Notes: generated from the sequence alone by a model not told the origin. Shown: positions 37,957-48,408, counted from the stretch's first letter. The stretch: DNA of 64,000 bases from Halomonas sp. LBP4 (GCF_003202205.1 NZ_PDOG01000003.1:17761-81760); one strand, 5' to 3'. Program-made: numbers and translations.

Positions 37957-38460
37957 ATGGGAGTCCTTCGGCAATTGCGTTACTGGTGGCCCCGGCCACA
38001 GTTTTCCCTGTTTCTGCTGGTGCTGTGGCTCTTGCTGATGAACACCCTGAGCCTGGCCCAGCTGCTGACCGGTGCCTTCCTGGGCTGGTTGATCCCCTTC
38101 CTGACCCAGCCGTTCTGGCCGGAGCGCCCCCTCCTGCACCAGGCGTGGCGGCTGGTGCCGTACTTCGCCCACCTGCTGTGGGACATCCTCAAGTCGAACG
38201 TCACGGTGGCCTGGCTGATTCTGCTGCCTCCGAGGCGACTCCGGCCCGCGTTCATCCGCTACCCCGTCATCCTGACGGATGAGTTCGCCCTCGCCATGCT
38301 GGCCAGCACCATTTCCCTGACCCCGGGCACGGTCTCGGCCGGACTCAGTCCGGACCAGAAGACCCTGCTGATCCATGCCTTGCACGTGGTGGACGAAGAG
38401 GCCCTGATCCGCCATATCCACACCCGTTACGAGCAACCCTTGAAGGAGATTCTGGAATGA
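37957..38460 (+). CDS. mrpE: Mrp antiporter subunit E
   Basis: 167 aa. Two N-terminal helices ('FSLFLLVLWLLLMNTLSLAQ') and a soluble C-terminal domain, with the family block 'NVTVAWLILLPPRRLRPAFI' and 'ISLTPGTVSAGLSPDQKTLL'. Overlaps mrpF by four bases (ATGA). Confidence 0.94.
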   Translation: MGVLRQLRYWWPRPQFSLFLLVLWLLLMNTLSLAQLLTGAFLGWLIPFLTQPFWPERPLLHQAWRLVPYFAHLLWDILKSNVTVAWLILLPPRRLRPAFIRYPVILTDEFALAMLASTISLTPGTVSAGLSPDQKTLLIHALHVVDEEALIRHIHTRYEQPLKEILE

Positions 38461-38726
38461 TCGCCGCCATCCTGCCGTTGGCCCTGCTGCTGTTCAGCGT
38501 CAGCCTGTTGCTGAATCTCTATCGACTGCTGCGCGGGCCAGACCTGACCGATCGCATCCTGGGACTGGATACGCTCAACATCAATGCCATCGCCGTGATC
38601 GTGCTGGCGGGCATCTACATGGACACCACCATCATCTTCGAGGCGGCCATGCTCATCGCCCTCATGGGCTTCGTGGGAACCGTGGCCATGACCAAGTACC
38701 TGGTGCGTGGTGACGTCATCGAATGA
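38457..38726 (+). CDS. mrpF: Mrp antiporter subunit F
   Basis: 89 aa, three membrane helices. 'LYRLLRGPDLTDRILGLDTL' with the conserved R-G-P-(x)2-(x)-D-R-(I/V)-(x)-(x)-(x)-D motif and 'AMLIALMGFVGTVAMTKYLV' define the subunit. Gap to mrpG is 16 bp with AGGAGGGG. Confidence 0.94.
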   Translation: MIAAILPLALLLFSVSLLLNLYRLLRGPDLTDRILGLDTLNINAIAVIVLAGIYMDTTIIFEAAMLIALMGFVGTVAMTKYLVRGDVIE

Positions 38727-38742
38727 CCGCTAGGAGGGGCCC

Positions 38743-39174
38743 ATGAACATCCCGCTCTGGCTTGACGCGTTGATCGCGGCGCTGTTGTTGATCGGTGCCG
38801 TTGTGGCCACCCTGGGCTCGGTGGGGCTGGCCCGCATGCCGGATTTCTACATGCGCCTGCACGGTCCGACCAAGGCGAGCACCCTGGGGGTGGGCTGCAC
38901 GATGCTGGGCTCACTGCTGTATTTCAGTGCCGCCGGCAAGGGCATCAGCGTGCAGGAGGTGTTGATCACGGTCTTCCTCTTCGTCACGGCACCGGTGAGC
39001 GCCCATGTGATGGCCCGTGCGGCACTGCATCGTCGGGTGGCGTGCAGTGCCCATACCCGTCATCCCCCCTGGCCCGAGATGGACCATCCCCCGGAGACAC
39101 CATCGCCTGCGACCCGAGGGGATGCCCGCCATGCCCCCCCGTCGACCCCGGGGGAGGTCTCCGACACTCCTTGA
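38743..39174 (+). CDS. mrpG: Mrp antiporter subunit G with an extended Pro/His tail
   Basis: 143 aa. The membrane part (about 1-100) has 'LGSVGLARMPDFYMRLHGPT' and 'LFVTAPVSAHVMARAALHRR', both family signatures. About 40 residues beyond the usual end are Pro-, His- and Asp-rich (HTRHPPWPEMDHPPETPS), probably cytosolic and of no known role. Last gene of the operon; the hairpin at 39261-39292 follows. Confidence 0.92.
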   Translation: MNIPLWLDALIAALLLIGAVVATLGSVGLARMPDFYMRLHGPTKASTLGVGCTMLGSLLYFSAAGKGISVQEVLITVFLFVTAPVSAHVMARAALHRRVACSAHTRHPPWPEMDHPPETPSPATRGDARHAPPSTPGEVSDTP

Positions 39175-39260
39175 CCCAGCGCAAGGGTGCAAGCGGTCCC
39201 ACTCACGCTCCCCATCCCCGGATAAGAAGCGGAGTTCACCAAAGGCTTGAATGAAAAAGA

Positions 39261-39292
39261 ATATTAACCCGGCGATTTCGTCGGGTTAATAT
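39261..39292. terminator. Terminator between convergent mrp and mmsA units
   Basis: A 15-bp stem with one mismatch (ATATTAACCCG-CGA against its complement) around a two-base centre. On the minus strand it runs into TCTTTTTC, so it is a good intrinsic terminator for the leftward dehydrogenase; on the plus strand it can act on mrpG with a weaker tail. Confidence 0.8.
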
Positions 39293-39372
39293 CTATCGAA
39301 ACTAGTATGGAGTCGACACGACGTGGGTCGTTTATCCTACAGGCGTTGATGCTTGCAAGATCCGCACTGAGG

Positions 39373-40872
39373 TTACTCCATGGTCGGCATGACGAAGTCC
39401 GCTCCGGCACGGATGCCGGTCGGCCAGCGAGACGTAATGGTCTTGAGCTTGGTATAGAAACGTACGCCTTCGGGGCCGTGCATGTGATGGTCGCCGAAGA
39501 GCGAGGCTTTCCAGCCCCCGAAGGAGTGGAACGCCATCGGTACTGGAATCGGCACATTGATGCCGACCATACCGACCTGAATCTGGTGGGCAAACTCACG
39601 GGCCGCATCGCCGTCGCGGGTAAAGATCGCAGTGCCGTTACCGAACTCATGCTCGTTGACCCAGCGTGCGGCGGTTTCGTAGGAATCCGCTCGTGCCACG
39701 GCGAGTACCGGCCCAAAAATCTCTTCCTTGTAGATCTTCATATCGGTCGTGACATGATCGAACAGGCTGCCGCCGATGAAGTAGCCGTTTTCCTGCCCCG
39801 CTGCCTTGAGTTCCCGGCCGTCGACGATCAGCTTGGCGCCTTCTTCTACCCCAGAGGCAATATAGCCGCGCACCCGCTCGAGGTGCTCGCGCGTCACCAG
39901 CGGGCCCATGTCCGAGGTAGTGTCGGTACCCGGTCCAACCTTGAGCTTCCGTACCTTGGCTTCGAGCTTGGCGACCAGGGCATCGGCGGTTGCCTCGCCA
40001 ACGGGAACCGCGACGGAAATCGCCATGCAGCGCTCGCCGGCCGAACCGTAGGCCGCCCCCATGAGCGCATCGACGGCCTGGTCGAGATCGGCGTCCGGCA
40101 TGATGATCATGTGGTTTTTGGCGCCCCCCAGTGCCTGGCAACGCTTGCCGGCGCGTGCTGCGGTTTCGTAAATGTAGCGGGCGATCGGTGTCGAGCCGAC
40201 GAAGCTGACGGCCGCGATGTCCGGATCGGTCAGCAGGGCGTCGACCGATTCCTTGTCGCCCTGAACGACATTGAAAACGCCATCGGGCAGGCCCGCTTCC
40301 TTGAGCCACTCGGCGATCAGAAGGGAGGCCGAGGGGTCTCGCTCCGAAGGTTTCAGGATGAAGCAGTTGCCGCAGGCCAGGGCAACCGGGAACATCCACA
40401 TCGGCACCATTACGGGGAAGTTGAAAGGGGTGATGCCGGCGACGATGCCCAGAGGCTGCCGCAACGCATGGCTGTCGACTCGGGTGCCGACGTTCTCGGT
40501 GACCTCGCCCTTGAGCAGTTGCGGCGCACCCACGGCGAACTCGACGACTTCCATGCCGCGCTGAATTTCGCCTTTGGCATCGGAGAGTACCTTGCCGTGC
40601 TCGGCGGTGATCACGGACGCCAGTTCGTCCATGCGTTCTTCCAGAATGCCCAGGAAGCGGTTGAGGATGCGGGCGCGCCGTAGCGGGGGGGTGGCGGACC
40701 AAGCGGGAAAGGCCTGCTTGGCAACCGCGACGACTTCACGTACTTCCTCGGTGGTGGCCAGTAGCACGGTGCCGGTCTGTTCACCGGTTGCGGGATTGAA
40801 CACCTGGCTGGTACGCGTGCCTCGGCTCGTCTTCTCTTCACTGTTCACGAAGTGGTTGATTGTGCGTGGCAT
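39373..40872 (-). CDS. mmsA: CoA-acylating methylmalonate-semialdehyde dehydrogenase (paralogue 1)
   Basis: 499 aa from the ATG at 40872 ([14 protein letters not shown]); the reading frame stays open upstream without coding sense. Oxidises malonate or methylmalonate semialdehyde to acetyl- or propionyl-CoA. Family marks: '[19 protein letters not shown]', '[13 protein letters not shown]', catalytic Cys in '[15 protein letters not shown]' and '[16 protein letters not shown]'. It is separated from paralogue 2 by 192 bp and a terminator, so it has its own promoter. Confidence 0.92.
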   Translation of the reverse strand: MPRTINHFVNSEEKTSRGTRTSQVFNPATGEQTGTVLLATTEEVREVVAVAKQAFPAWSATPPLRRARILNRFLGILEERMDELASVITAEHGKVLSDAKGEIQRGMEVVEFAVGAPQLLKGEVTENVGTRVDSHALRQPLGIVAGITPFNFPVMVPMWMFPVALACGNCFILKPSERDPSASLLIAEWLKEAGLPDGVFNVVQGDKESVDALLTDPDIAAVSFVGSTPIARYIYETAARAGKRCQALGGAKNHMIIMPDADLDQAVDALMGAAYGSAGERCMAISVAVPVGEATADALVAKLEAKVRKLKVGPGTDTTSDMGPLVTREHLERVRGYIASGVEEGAKLIVDGRELKAAGQENGYFIGGSLFDHVTTDMKIYKEEIFGPVLAVARADSYETAARWVNEHEFGNGTAIFTRDGDAAREFAHQIQVGMVGINVPIPVPMAFHSFGGWKASLFGDHHMHGPEGVRFYTKLKTITSRWPTGIRAGADFVMPTME

Positions 40873-40996
40873 ATCAGTACCTCGATCAAAGTGATTGTCA
40901 AGGTGGATCGCCCTAGTGAAGTATAGACGCGATAGATGTGTGAAACCGAATGAGCTTGCGATCGAGGCCGCTTCTACTCTTACCATCCACGACAAA

Positions 40997-41027
40997 AAAG
41001 CCGAATCAGGTCTCCTGATTCGGCTTT
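40997..41027 (-). terminator. Intrinsic terminator of the leftward mmsA2 unit
   Basis: AAAGCCGAATCAGG/CCTGATTCGGCTTT is a perfect 14-bp stem with a TCT loop. On the minus strand a run of six T residues follows. It ends the aminotransferase-mmsA2 transcript. Confidence 0.88.
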
Positions 41028-41064
41028 GATCGTGAGATCACCTCATCTCAAGCTACCAGTGACC

Positions 41065-42555
<1,491 letters not shown>

Positions 42556-42620
42556 GGTGATACCTCTCCAAGTCGTCGTTGTGAGTAAAGTCGTGAGCTC
42601 GGTTTGCTGTTGGCTCGGTA

Positions 42621-42723
42621 TATTCCGCTGAGGGCTCTCTTCAGCTCGGGAAGGCTCTCTGCAGGTCGCTGAGGGCTCTCTCCAGCCCGCTGATGGCTCA
42701 GTCCAGTTCGCCGATGGCGTCGC
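42621..42723. repeat. Five degenerate 20-21-bp tandem repeats at the 3' end of the aminotransferase gene
   Basis: Units at 42621-42640, 42641-42660, 42661-42681, 42682-42702 and 42703-42723 share the pattern (C)CAG-(x)-TCGCTGA-GGCTCTCT. The last unit codes for the aminotransferase end (DAIGELD), whose stop is in the fourth. Read leftward past the stop, the units would encode seven-residue copies (AISGLER, ALSDLQR). So the tail of the gene appears to have been copied several times into its own 3' side. Confidence 0.7.
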
Positions 42724-44041
42724 CAAGGACGTTGACGAGGCGATCGATCTCGTCGCGCTCGACGGTGAAGGGCAGGCCGAGCTGGATGGTGTCGCCGCCA
42801 TAGCGCACGTAGAAGCCCTTGTCCCAGCACTTCATGGCGATCTGGTAGGGGCGCAGGGCCGACTCGCCCGGGAAAGGCTCGATCTGCAGCGCCCCGGCGA
42901 GGCCGTAGTTGCGAATATCGCTGATGTAGCGCGCGCCCTTGAGGCTGTGCAGCGTCTCTTCGAAGATCGGCGCCATAGTCTTGACCCGCTCGATCAGGCG
43001 GTCCTGCTCGAGCACCTCCAGCGTGGCCAGGGCCGCGACACAGGCCACCGGGTGGCCCGAGTAGGTGTAGCCGTGGGGTAGCTCGAGCATGTAGTCGGGC
43101 CCGCCCTGTTCCATGAAGGTCTGGTAGATCTCGTTCTGGACGATGACCGCGCCCATGGGCACCGCGCCGTTGGTCAGCTGCTTGGCGACGTTCATGATGT
43201 CCGGCACCACGCCGAACTCCTCGGCGCCGGTCATGGAGCCCATGCGGCCGAAACCGGTGATGACCTCGTCGAAGATCAGCAGGATGTCGTGCTGGTCGCA
43301 GATCTCGCGCAGGCGCTTGAGGTAGCCCTTGGGCGGCGGGATCACCCCGGCGGAACCGGCCAGGGGCTCGACGATGACCGCGGCGATATTGGAGGCATCG
43401 TGCAGGGCGATCAGTTCCAGCAGCTCGTCGGCGCGCTCGGCGCCTTTCTCGGGCATGCCCTTGGTGAAGGCGTTTTCCGGCAGCAGGGTATGAGGCAGGT
43501 GGTCCGCATCGACCCCCTGGCCGAAGATGGTGCGGTTGGCCCCGATGCCGCCCAGGCTGAAGCCGCCGAAGTTGACGCCGTGATACCCCTTGGAGCGGCC
43601 GATCAGCTTGGTCTTGGTGGCCTTGCCCTTCTTGCGCCAGTAGGCACGGGCGATCTTCAGCGAGGTGTCGGCACTCTCGGAGCCGGAGCCGGTGAAGAAC
43701 ACGTAGTCGAGGCCCGGAGGCGTCAGCTCACGGAGGCGGTGGGCCAGCTCGAAGGCCTTGGGGTGGCCGAACTGGAAGGCCGGCGAGTAGTCCAGCTCGG
43801 CGAGCTGGCGGGACACCGCCTCGGTGATTTCCGGGCGGCAGTGGCCGGCGCCGCAGGTCCAGAGGCCGGAGAGGCCGTCGAAGACCTGGCGCCCCTGGGC
43901 ATCGGTCAGGTAGCTGCCCCGGGCGCCGGTGATGATCCGCGGATCACGCTTGAACTGGCGGTTACCGGTGTAGGGCATCCAGTAGGCATCCAGTTGCTCG
44001 GGGCTCAGACCAGCGGTCTGTGGGAAATGTTGATCTGACAT
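42698..44041 (-). CDS. Omega-amino acid:pyruvate aminotransferase (beta-alanine type)
   Basis: 447 aa, class III PLP aminotransferase. 'FDGLSGLWTCGAGHCRPEI' and 'DYVFFTGSGSESADTSLKIA' bind the cofactor; 'LLIFDEVITGFGRMG' carries the PLP-ring Asp; the Schiff-base Lys is in 'DIMNVAKQLTNGAVPMGAVI' near residue 288. The PYTGNRQFKRDPR N-terminus is typical of beta-alanine:pyruvate transaminases. First gene of an operon with mmsA2; a LysR regulator is divergent. The tail lies inside a tandem repeat. Confidence 0.92.
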   Translation of the reverse strand: MSDQHFPQTAGLSPEQLDAYWMPYTGNRQFKRDPRIITGARGSYLTDAQGRQVFDGLSGLWTCGAGHCRPEITEAVSRQLAELDYSPAFQFGHPKAFELAHRLRELTPPGLDYVFFTGSGSESADTSLKIARAYWRKKGKATKTKLIGRSKGYHGVNFGGFSLGGIGANRTIFGQGVDADHLPHTLLPENAFTKGMPEKGAERADELLELIALHDASNIAAVIVEPLAGSAGVIPPPKGYLKRLREICDQHDILLIFDEVITGFGRMGSMTGAEEFGVVPDIMNVAKQLTNGAVPMGAVIVQNEIYQTFMEQGGPDYMLELPHGYTYSGHPVACVAALATLEVLEQDRLIERVKTMAPIFEETLHSLKGARYISDIRNYGLAGALQIEPFPGESALRPYQIAMKCWDKGFYVRYGGDTIQLGLPFTVERDEIDRLVNVLGDAIGELD

Positions 44042-44110
44042 GGCCGCACCCTCTGTTGATATCGCCGTTGTCGGAGGTTCTGTAGGGCATGCTAGACCCG
44101 GCTACCGATA

Positions 44111-44158
44111 AGTTAAATCTAGATATATTTAATCTCATGAAAGTCATTGATTAACTTT
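44111..44158. promoter_or_regulatory. AT-rich dyad region between aminotransferase and lysR, likely LysR operator
   Basis: TTAAATCTAGATATATTTAA (44113-44132) has 6-bp inverted arms and contains T-N11-A spacing, the LysR-box form. AGTTAA (44111-44116) pairs with TTAACT (44151-44156), and AAAGT/ACTTT flank the right side. This AT-rich island in a GC-rich genome lies in the 173-bp divergent promoter and is the natural binding site for the adjacent regulator. Confidence 0.55.
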
Positions 44159-44214
44159 CTGCCTTGGCGTGGGTATCCTCGATACTGCATGTCGTCGAGA
44201 GGAGGGAGGTGCCG

Positions 44215-45135
44215 ATGCCACCCCGAAGGGAGGCCTTGACGGGCCAGCCGAGCGATGCCGATCTTCGGCTGTTGAGGATCTATCGCAAGGTCGTGGAATG
44301 CGGTGGCTTCTCGGCTGCCGAGGTGGAACTCAATATCAGCCGTGCCGCCATCAGCATGGCGATGAACGATCTGGAGACACGACTCGGCCTGCGGCTCTGC
44401 CAGCGGGGGCGTAGCGGCTTTTCCCTCACCGACGAAGGCGCCGAGGTCTACGAGGCCGTGCTGCAGCTGCTGGCGGCGGTGGAAGGTTTCCGCACCCGGG
44501 TCAACGGCCTCCACGCTTGGCTCAAGGGGGAGCTCAATATCGGCATCACCGACAACCTGGTGACCATGCCCGAGATGCATATCACCGATGCGCTCAGCGC
44601 GCTCAAGAAACGCGGCCCGGATGTGCGCATCAACATCCGTATGATCCCCCCCAGCGACATCGAGCTGGCCGTCCTGGATGGCCGCCTGCACACGGGAGTG
44701 ATCCCGGCGTTCAAGACCCTGCCCGGACTGCAGTATCTCTCGCTTTACGAGGAGGCCTCGCAGCTGTATTGCGCCTCCGATCATCCCCTGTTCGACGCCG
44801 AGGGAGTGACGGAAGAACAGCTGGCGAACTGTGATGCCGTGTTACCCGCCTACGCCCAGGCCCCGGAGATCAAGGCGTCGCATGGGCCCCTCAGGGCGGC
44901 CGCTTCCGCTACCGACCGCGAGGGCATCGCCTTCCTGATTCTCTCCGGCCGCTATATCGGTTACCTGCCGACCCACTACGCCGACAGGTGGGTACGCGAT
45001 GGCCGGATGCGCGCCCTGAATCCTGACAGGTGGCACTATCTCACCCATTACAGCGCCATCACCCGCAAGGGGGCGCCACCCAACCTGGTGCTGGAAAGCT
45101 ATCTTGAGGAGCTGGATCGCCTGGTCAAGGAGTGA
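44215..45135 (+). CDS. LysR-family regulator of the aminotransferase-mmsA2 operon
   Basis: 306 aa from the ATG at 44215 behind GGAGGGAGG. N-terminal winged helix (about 15-75; 'GGFSAAEVELNISRAAISMA', 'LETRLGLRLCQRGRSGFSLT'), linker helix and a C-terminal effector domain (about 95-300). Divergent from the aminotransferase, so it probably controls that operon with an amino acid or semialdehyde as effector; this is inference from position. Confidence 0.85.
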   Translation: MPPRREALTGQPSDADLRLLRIYRKVVECGGFSAAEVELNISRAAISMAMNDLETRLGLRLCQRGRSGFSLTDEGAEVYEAVLQLLAAVEGFRTRVNGLHAWLKGELNIGITDNLVTMPEMHITDALSALKKRGPDVRINIRMIPPSDIELAVLDGRLHTGVIPAFKTLPGLQYLSLYEEASQLYCASDHPLFDAEGVTEEQLANCDAVLPAYAQAPEIKASHGPLRAAASATDREGIAFLILSGRYIGYLPTHYADRWVRDGRMRALNPDRWHYLTHYSAITRKGAPPNLVLESYLEELDRLVKE

Positions 45136-45187
45136 CAGCGGCCGACCGTCACGTACCCCGCCCGGCAGTGCGGTGAAGGATGTCGAC

Positions 45188-47470
45188 TCATGAGCCGTCT
45201 CCCTTGGGCTGCTCACGGGCATAGCGCTGCTTGAGCAGCAATGAATTGCCGATCACCGACAGTGAGCTGGTGGTCATGGCGATAACACCGATCATCGGGT
45301 GCAGCAGGCCGGCGGCGGCGATGGGAATGGCGGCCACGTTGTAGCCGCTGGCCCAGATCAGGTTCTGGACGATCTTGCCGAAGGTGGCGCGGGAGAGGTG
45401 CATGGCGTCGACCACTCCGGTGAGCTCGCCGCGCACCAGGGTCACGTCGGCGGCCTCGATGGCCACGTCGGCGCCGGCGCCGATGGCGATGCCCACGTTG
45501 GCCTGCTTGAGTGCCGCCGCGTCGTTGATGCCGTCGCCGACCATGGCCACATGGTTGCCGTGCTTCTCCTGCAGCTTGCGGATGGCGTCGACCTTGCCCT
45601 CGGGCAGCACCCCGGCCTGGACCTCGTCGATCCCCACCTCGTCGGCCACCGCCCGGGCGGCGCGCTCGTTGTCGCCGGTGATCATCACCACATGCAGGCC
45701 CAGGGCATGCATGCCGCGGATGGCCTCCATCGACTCCTCCTTGAGGGTGTCGGCCACGGCGACGATACCGCACGCCCGGCCCTCGGCGGCGACGATCACC
45801 ACGGTGCGCCCCTTGCCCTCGAGCGCCTGCATGTCGTCGCCCAGGGCGTCGAGGCCGGTCACCCCTTCCTCTTCCAGCAGGCGGCGGTTGCCGATCAATA
45901 CCTGCTCGCCGTCCACCTTGCCGGACACGCCGCGCGCGCCGGTGGAACGGAACTCGCTCACTTCGCCGGGGGCGATGCCGCGTTCCCGGGCGCCGTCGAC
46001 GATGGCGCGGGCGATGGGGTGCTCGGAGGCGTTCTCGACACTCGCCGCCAGGGTCAGCAGGCGGGTCTCGTCGTCCCCTTCGACGGGGATGGCGTCGGTC
46101 AGCTTCGGCTCGCCGCGGGTGATGGTGCCGGTCTTGTCGAGCACCATCACCTTGACGTCCTTGAAGGTCTGGATCGCCTCGCCGGAACGGATCAGGATGC
46201 CGCGCTCGGCGCCGATGCCGGAGCCGACCATCAGGGCCGTGGGGGTGGCCAGGCCCAGGGCGCAGGGGCAGGCGATGACCAGCACGGCGATGGCAGCGAG
46301 TATCGCCAGCACCGGCGTGGTGGCCCCCGGATTCACCCAGGGCAGGAAGGTGGCGCCCCAGTCGAGGATCGGGCGCAGGGCCTCCGGAAACAGCGCCCAG
46401 ACGATCAGGCTGGCCAGGGCGATGAGCAGCACCGCCGGCACGAAGCGCCCGGTCATGCGGTCGGCGAACTCCTGGATCGGCACCCGCGAGCCCTGGGCCT
46501 GGTCGATCAGGCGCACCACCTGGGCGAGGAAGGTATCGCCGCCGACCCGGGTGGCCTTCACCCGCAGCCGCCCCTCCTTGTTGATGGTGGCGCCGATCAC
46601 GCCGTCGCCGGTGCCCTTGTAGACCGGTATCGACTCGCCGGTGGCGATGGACTCGTCGAGGTGGCTCTCGCCCTCGACCACCTCGCCGTCGGTGGGCACC
46701 TTGTCGCCGGGGCGCACGATCATGATGTCGCCGGGGGCGAGCTCCTTCACCGGGACCTCGACCTCCTCGCCGTCGCGCTCCACCCGCGCCGTCTTGGCGC
46801 CCAGGGTCAGCAGGCGGCGGATCGCCTGGGAGGCACGCCCCTTGGCCAGCGCCTCCAGATAACGCCCCAGCAGGTGGAAGGTCATGATGGTGGCGGCCAT
46901 CTCGATGAACGAGGTCATCGGGTAGACGAAACCGATCAGGCCAATCAGGTAGGGGGGCAGGCTGCCCATGGAGATCAGCACGTCCATGTTGAAGGTGCCG
47001 TTCCTCAGCGAGCGCCAGCTCGAGCGGTGGGTGGCGATGCCGCCGTAGAGGAACACCACCGGGAAGGCCAGCACGGCGATGATCGCGAGATACCCCGGGA
47101 TCGGCTGCCAGAACATGTGCGGCATCATCAGCAGCATGATCAGGGCGGTGGGCACCGCGGCGATGATCAGCCGCTTGCGGGCCTGGCCGAGGTAGGCTTC
47201 CTCGATCCCGGCCTCGTCGGCGCTCTCCTCCTCGCGTTCGTCGTGGACCGCCGCCACGTCATAGCCGGCGCCCTCCACGGCGACCTTGAGTGCCTCGCCA
47301 TCGGGACCGTTTTCGCTGGTGGCTACCCTGACACGGTGATTGGCGATATTGGTCTGGATCTCGCCGACGCCCTCCAGGCGCTCGAGCGTCTTGCGCACGA
47401 TACCGGCACAGTGGTCGCTGCCCATGCCGGGGACCGTCAGGGTTATCGTTCTCAGGGTCATGTCGGCCAT
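45188..47470 (-). CDS. copA: Copper-type P1B ATPase
   Basis: Exports monovalent copper across the inner membrane. 760 aa: an N-terminal HMA-like domain, eight helices, actuator loop 'DESIATGESIPVYKG', ion site 'ACPCALGLATP' near residue 401, phosphorylation site 'VLDKTGTITRGEP' near 446, 'SEHPIARAI', 'VGDGINDAAAL', and the Cu-specific 'GYNVAAIPIAAG' and 'TTSSLSVIGNS'. The HMA motif is 'GMGSDHC' instead of GMxCxxC, so the first ligand is lost. Start follows GGAGGAG. It lies 75 bp after the Met-rich protein gene, in one unit. Confidence 0.93.
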   Translation of the reverse strand: MADMTLRTITLTVPGMGSDHCAGIVRKTLERLEGVGEIQTNIANHRVRVATSENGPDGEALKVAVEGAGYDVAAVHDEREEESADEAGIEEAYLGQARKRLIIAAVPTALIMLLMMPHMFWQPIPGYLAIIAVLAFPVVFLYGGIATHRSSWRSLRNGTFNMDVLISMGSLPPYLIGLIGFVYPMTSFIEMAATIMTFHLLGRYLEALAKGRASQAIRRLLTLGAKTARVERDGEEVEVPVKELAPGDIMIVRPGDKVPTDGEVVEGESHLDESIATGESIPVYKGTGDGVIGATINKEGRLRVKATRVGGDTFLAQVVRLIDQAQGSRVPIQEFADRMTGRFVPAVLLIALASLIVWALFPEALRPILDWGATFLPWVNPGATTPVLAILAAIAVLVIACPCALGLATPTALMVGSGIGAERGILIRSGEAIQTFKDVKVMVLDKTGTITRGEPKLTDAIPVEGDDETRLLTLAASVENASEHPIARAIVDGARERGIAPGEVSEFRSTGARGVSGKVDGEQVLIGNRRLLEEEGVTGLDALGDDMQALEGKGRTVVIVAAEGRACGIVAVADTLKEESMEAIRGMHALGLHVVMITGDNERAARAVADEVGIDEVQAGVLPEGKVDAIRKLQEKHGNHVAMVGDGINDAAALKQANVGIAIGAGADVAIEAADVTLVRGELTGVVDAMHLSRATFGKIVQNLIWASGYNVAAIPIAAAGLLHPMIGVIAMTTSSLSVIGNSLLLKQRYAREQPKGDGS

Positions 47471-47545
47471 TGCACTCCTCCTGATGGAAGGGCCGAGCGG
47501 GCGACCGCCACGCGATCGCCCGGTTCAGGGGGGAGAGAACGGCGA

Positions 47546-48145
47546 TCAGTGATGGGAGTCGTTGTCGTCAGGGTTCCCTGCAGGAGGCGCAGCCTCCTGC
47601 AGCTGCTGGCGCTGTTCATCGGTGAGCAGGTCGTGCATGGCGTTACGCATCCGGACCATCTCGGCCATCATCTCGCCGTGTAGTTCGGCCACGCGCGCGT
47701 GCTGTTCCTGCACGGCCACCGGGTCGGGGCGCGAGTCGCGCATCACGGCCATCAGGTCCTCGCGCAGGTTCATCATCTGTCCCATGCGCTCGAACTGGGC
47801 GGGGCGGTGTTCTCGCATCAGCTCGCGCATTTCGTCGCGCTGCTCGGGGGTAAGCAGCGACATCATGCCCATGCCTTCGGCCATCATCGGGCAGGGCATC
47901 ATGCCCCCGCCCATCATTCCGCCCATCATGCCGGGGCCCATGCCACCCTGGCCGCCGCCCATCATTCCGCCCATCATGCCGGGGCCCATGCCGCCCTGGC
48001 CGCCGCCCATCATTCCGCCCATCATGCCGGGGCCCATGCCGCCCTGGCCGCCGCCCGGCATGCCCTGGGCGATGGCGAAACCGGCGCCACCGGCACCGAG
48101 TGCCAGGGCCAGGCCGAGAGCGAGGGTGCGCTTGCGAGTGTTCAT
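47546..48145 (-). CDS. Met-rich periplasmic protein, CpxP/Spy-like (LTxxQ)
   Basis: 199 aa from the ATG at 48145 behind AAGGAG. Signal peptide about 1-27 (ALGAGGAGFAIA before QG). Then three identical 16-residue units GGGQGGMGPGMMGGMM and a further GGGMMPCPMM: a flexible Met-rich arm with a candidate soft-metal (copper) site. The rest (about 95-185) is helical and has 'LLTPEQRDEMRELMREHRPA' and 'LLTDEQRQQLQ', the LTxxQ pattern of Spy/CpxP. It probably binds copper in the periplasm and works with the CopA encoded next. Confidence 0.82.
   Translation of the reverse strand: MNTRKRTLALGLALALGAGGAGFAIAQGMPGGGQGGMGPGMMGGMMGGGQGGMGPGMMGGMMGGGQGGMGPGMMGGMMGGGMMPCPMMAEGMGMMSLLTPEQRDEMRELMREHRPAQFERMGQMMNLREDLMAVMRDSRPDPVAVQEQHARVAELHGEMMAEMVRMRNAMHDLLTDEQRQQLQEAAPPAGNPDDNDSHH
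47910..48053. repeat. Three 48-bp tandem repeats coding the Met-rich arm
   Basis: The unit (starting CCCATCATTCCGCCCATCAT on the plus strand) occurs three times with almost no differences, at 47910, 47958 and 48006. Copy number is likely to vary among strains and to change the number of methionine ligands. Confidence 0.85.
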
Positions 48146-48408
48146 GGTGTTTCTCCTTGCGGGCACGCTGGCCCGTCATGCGGTTGTCGCGGGATGCCGT
48201 GAAGTAAGTGAGGCAGGTCGTGCGGCCATGGTCCGTCAGGCGCCGTCGCGCTCGAGTCGGGCGGTGAATCACTCAGGATCGGAATCGTCGGGTCGACAGG
48301 TAGACGGGCGCGGGGGCGGGCTCGGGGCGAGCCCTCGGCAGGCCGCTGACGGCAGCCACACGCGGAGCCTTGACCGGGCCGGCTTCGGGCAGGGTGGAGG
48401 GTCGTCAC
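48142..48408 (-). CDS. Candidate 88-aa leader ORF upstream of the Met-rich gene
   Basis: GTG at 48408 after CAGGAG; the stop overlaps the ATG of the Met-rich gene (ATGA). Encodes a Pro/Arg/His-rich sequence with 'GSACGCRQRP' and 'PWPHDLPHLLHGIPRQPHDG'. It begins 25 bases after the inferred start of the FNR-type promoter, which favours translation. Third-position GC is clearly lower than in neighbours, so it may be a poorly conserved leader or untranslated. Confidence 0.3.
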   Translation of the reverse strand: MTTLHPARSRPGQGSACGCRQRPAEGSPRARPRARLPVDPTIPILSDSPPDSSATAPDGPWPHDLPHLLHGIPRQPHDGPACPQGETP

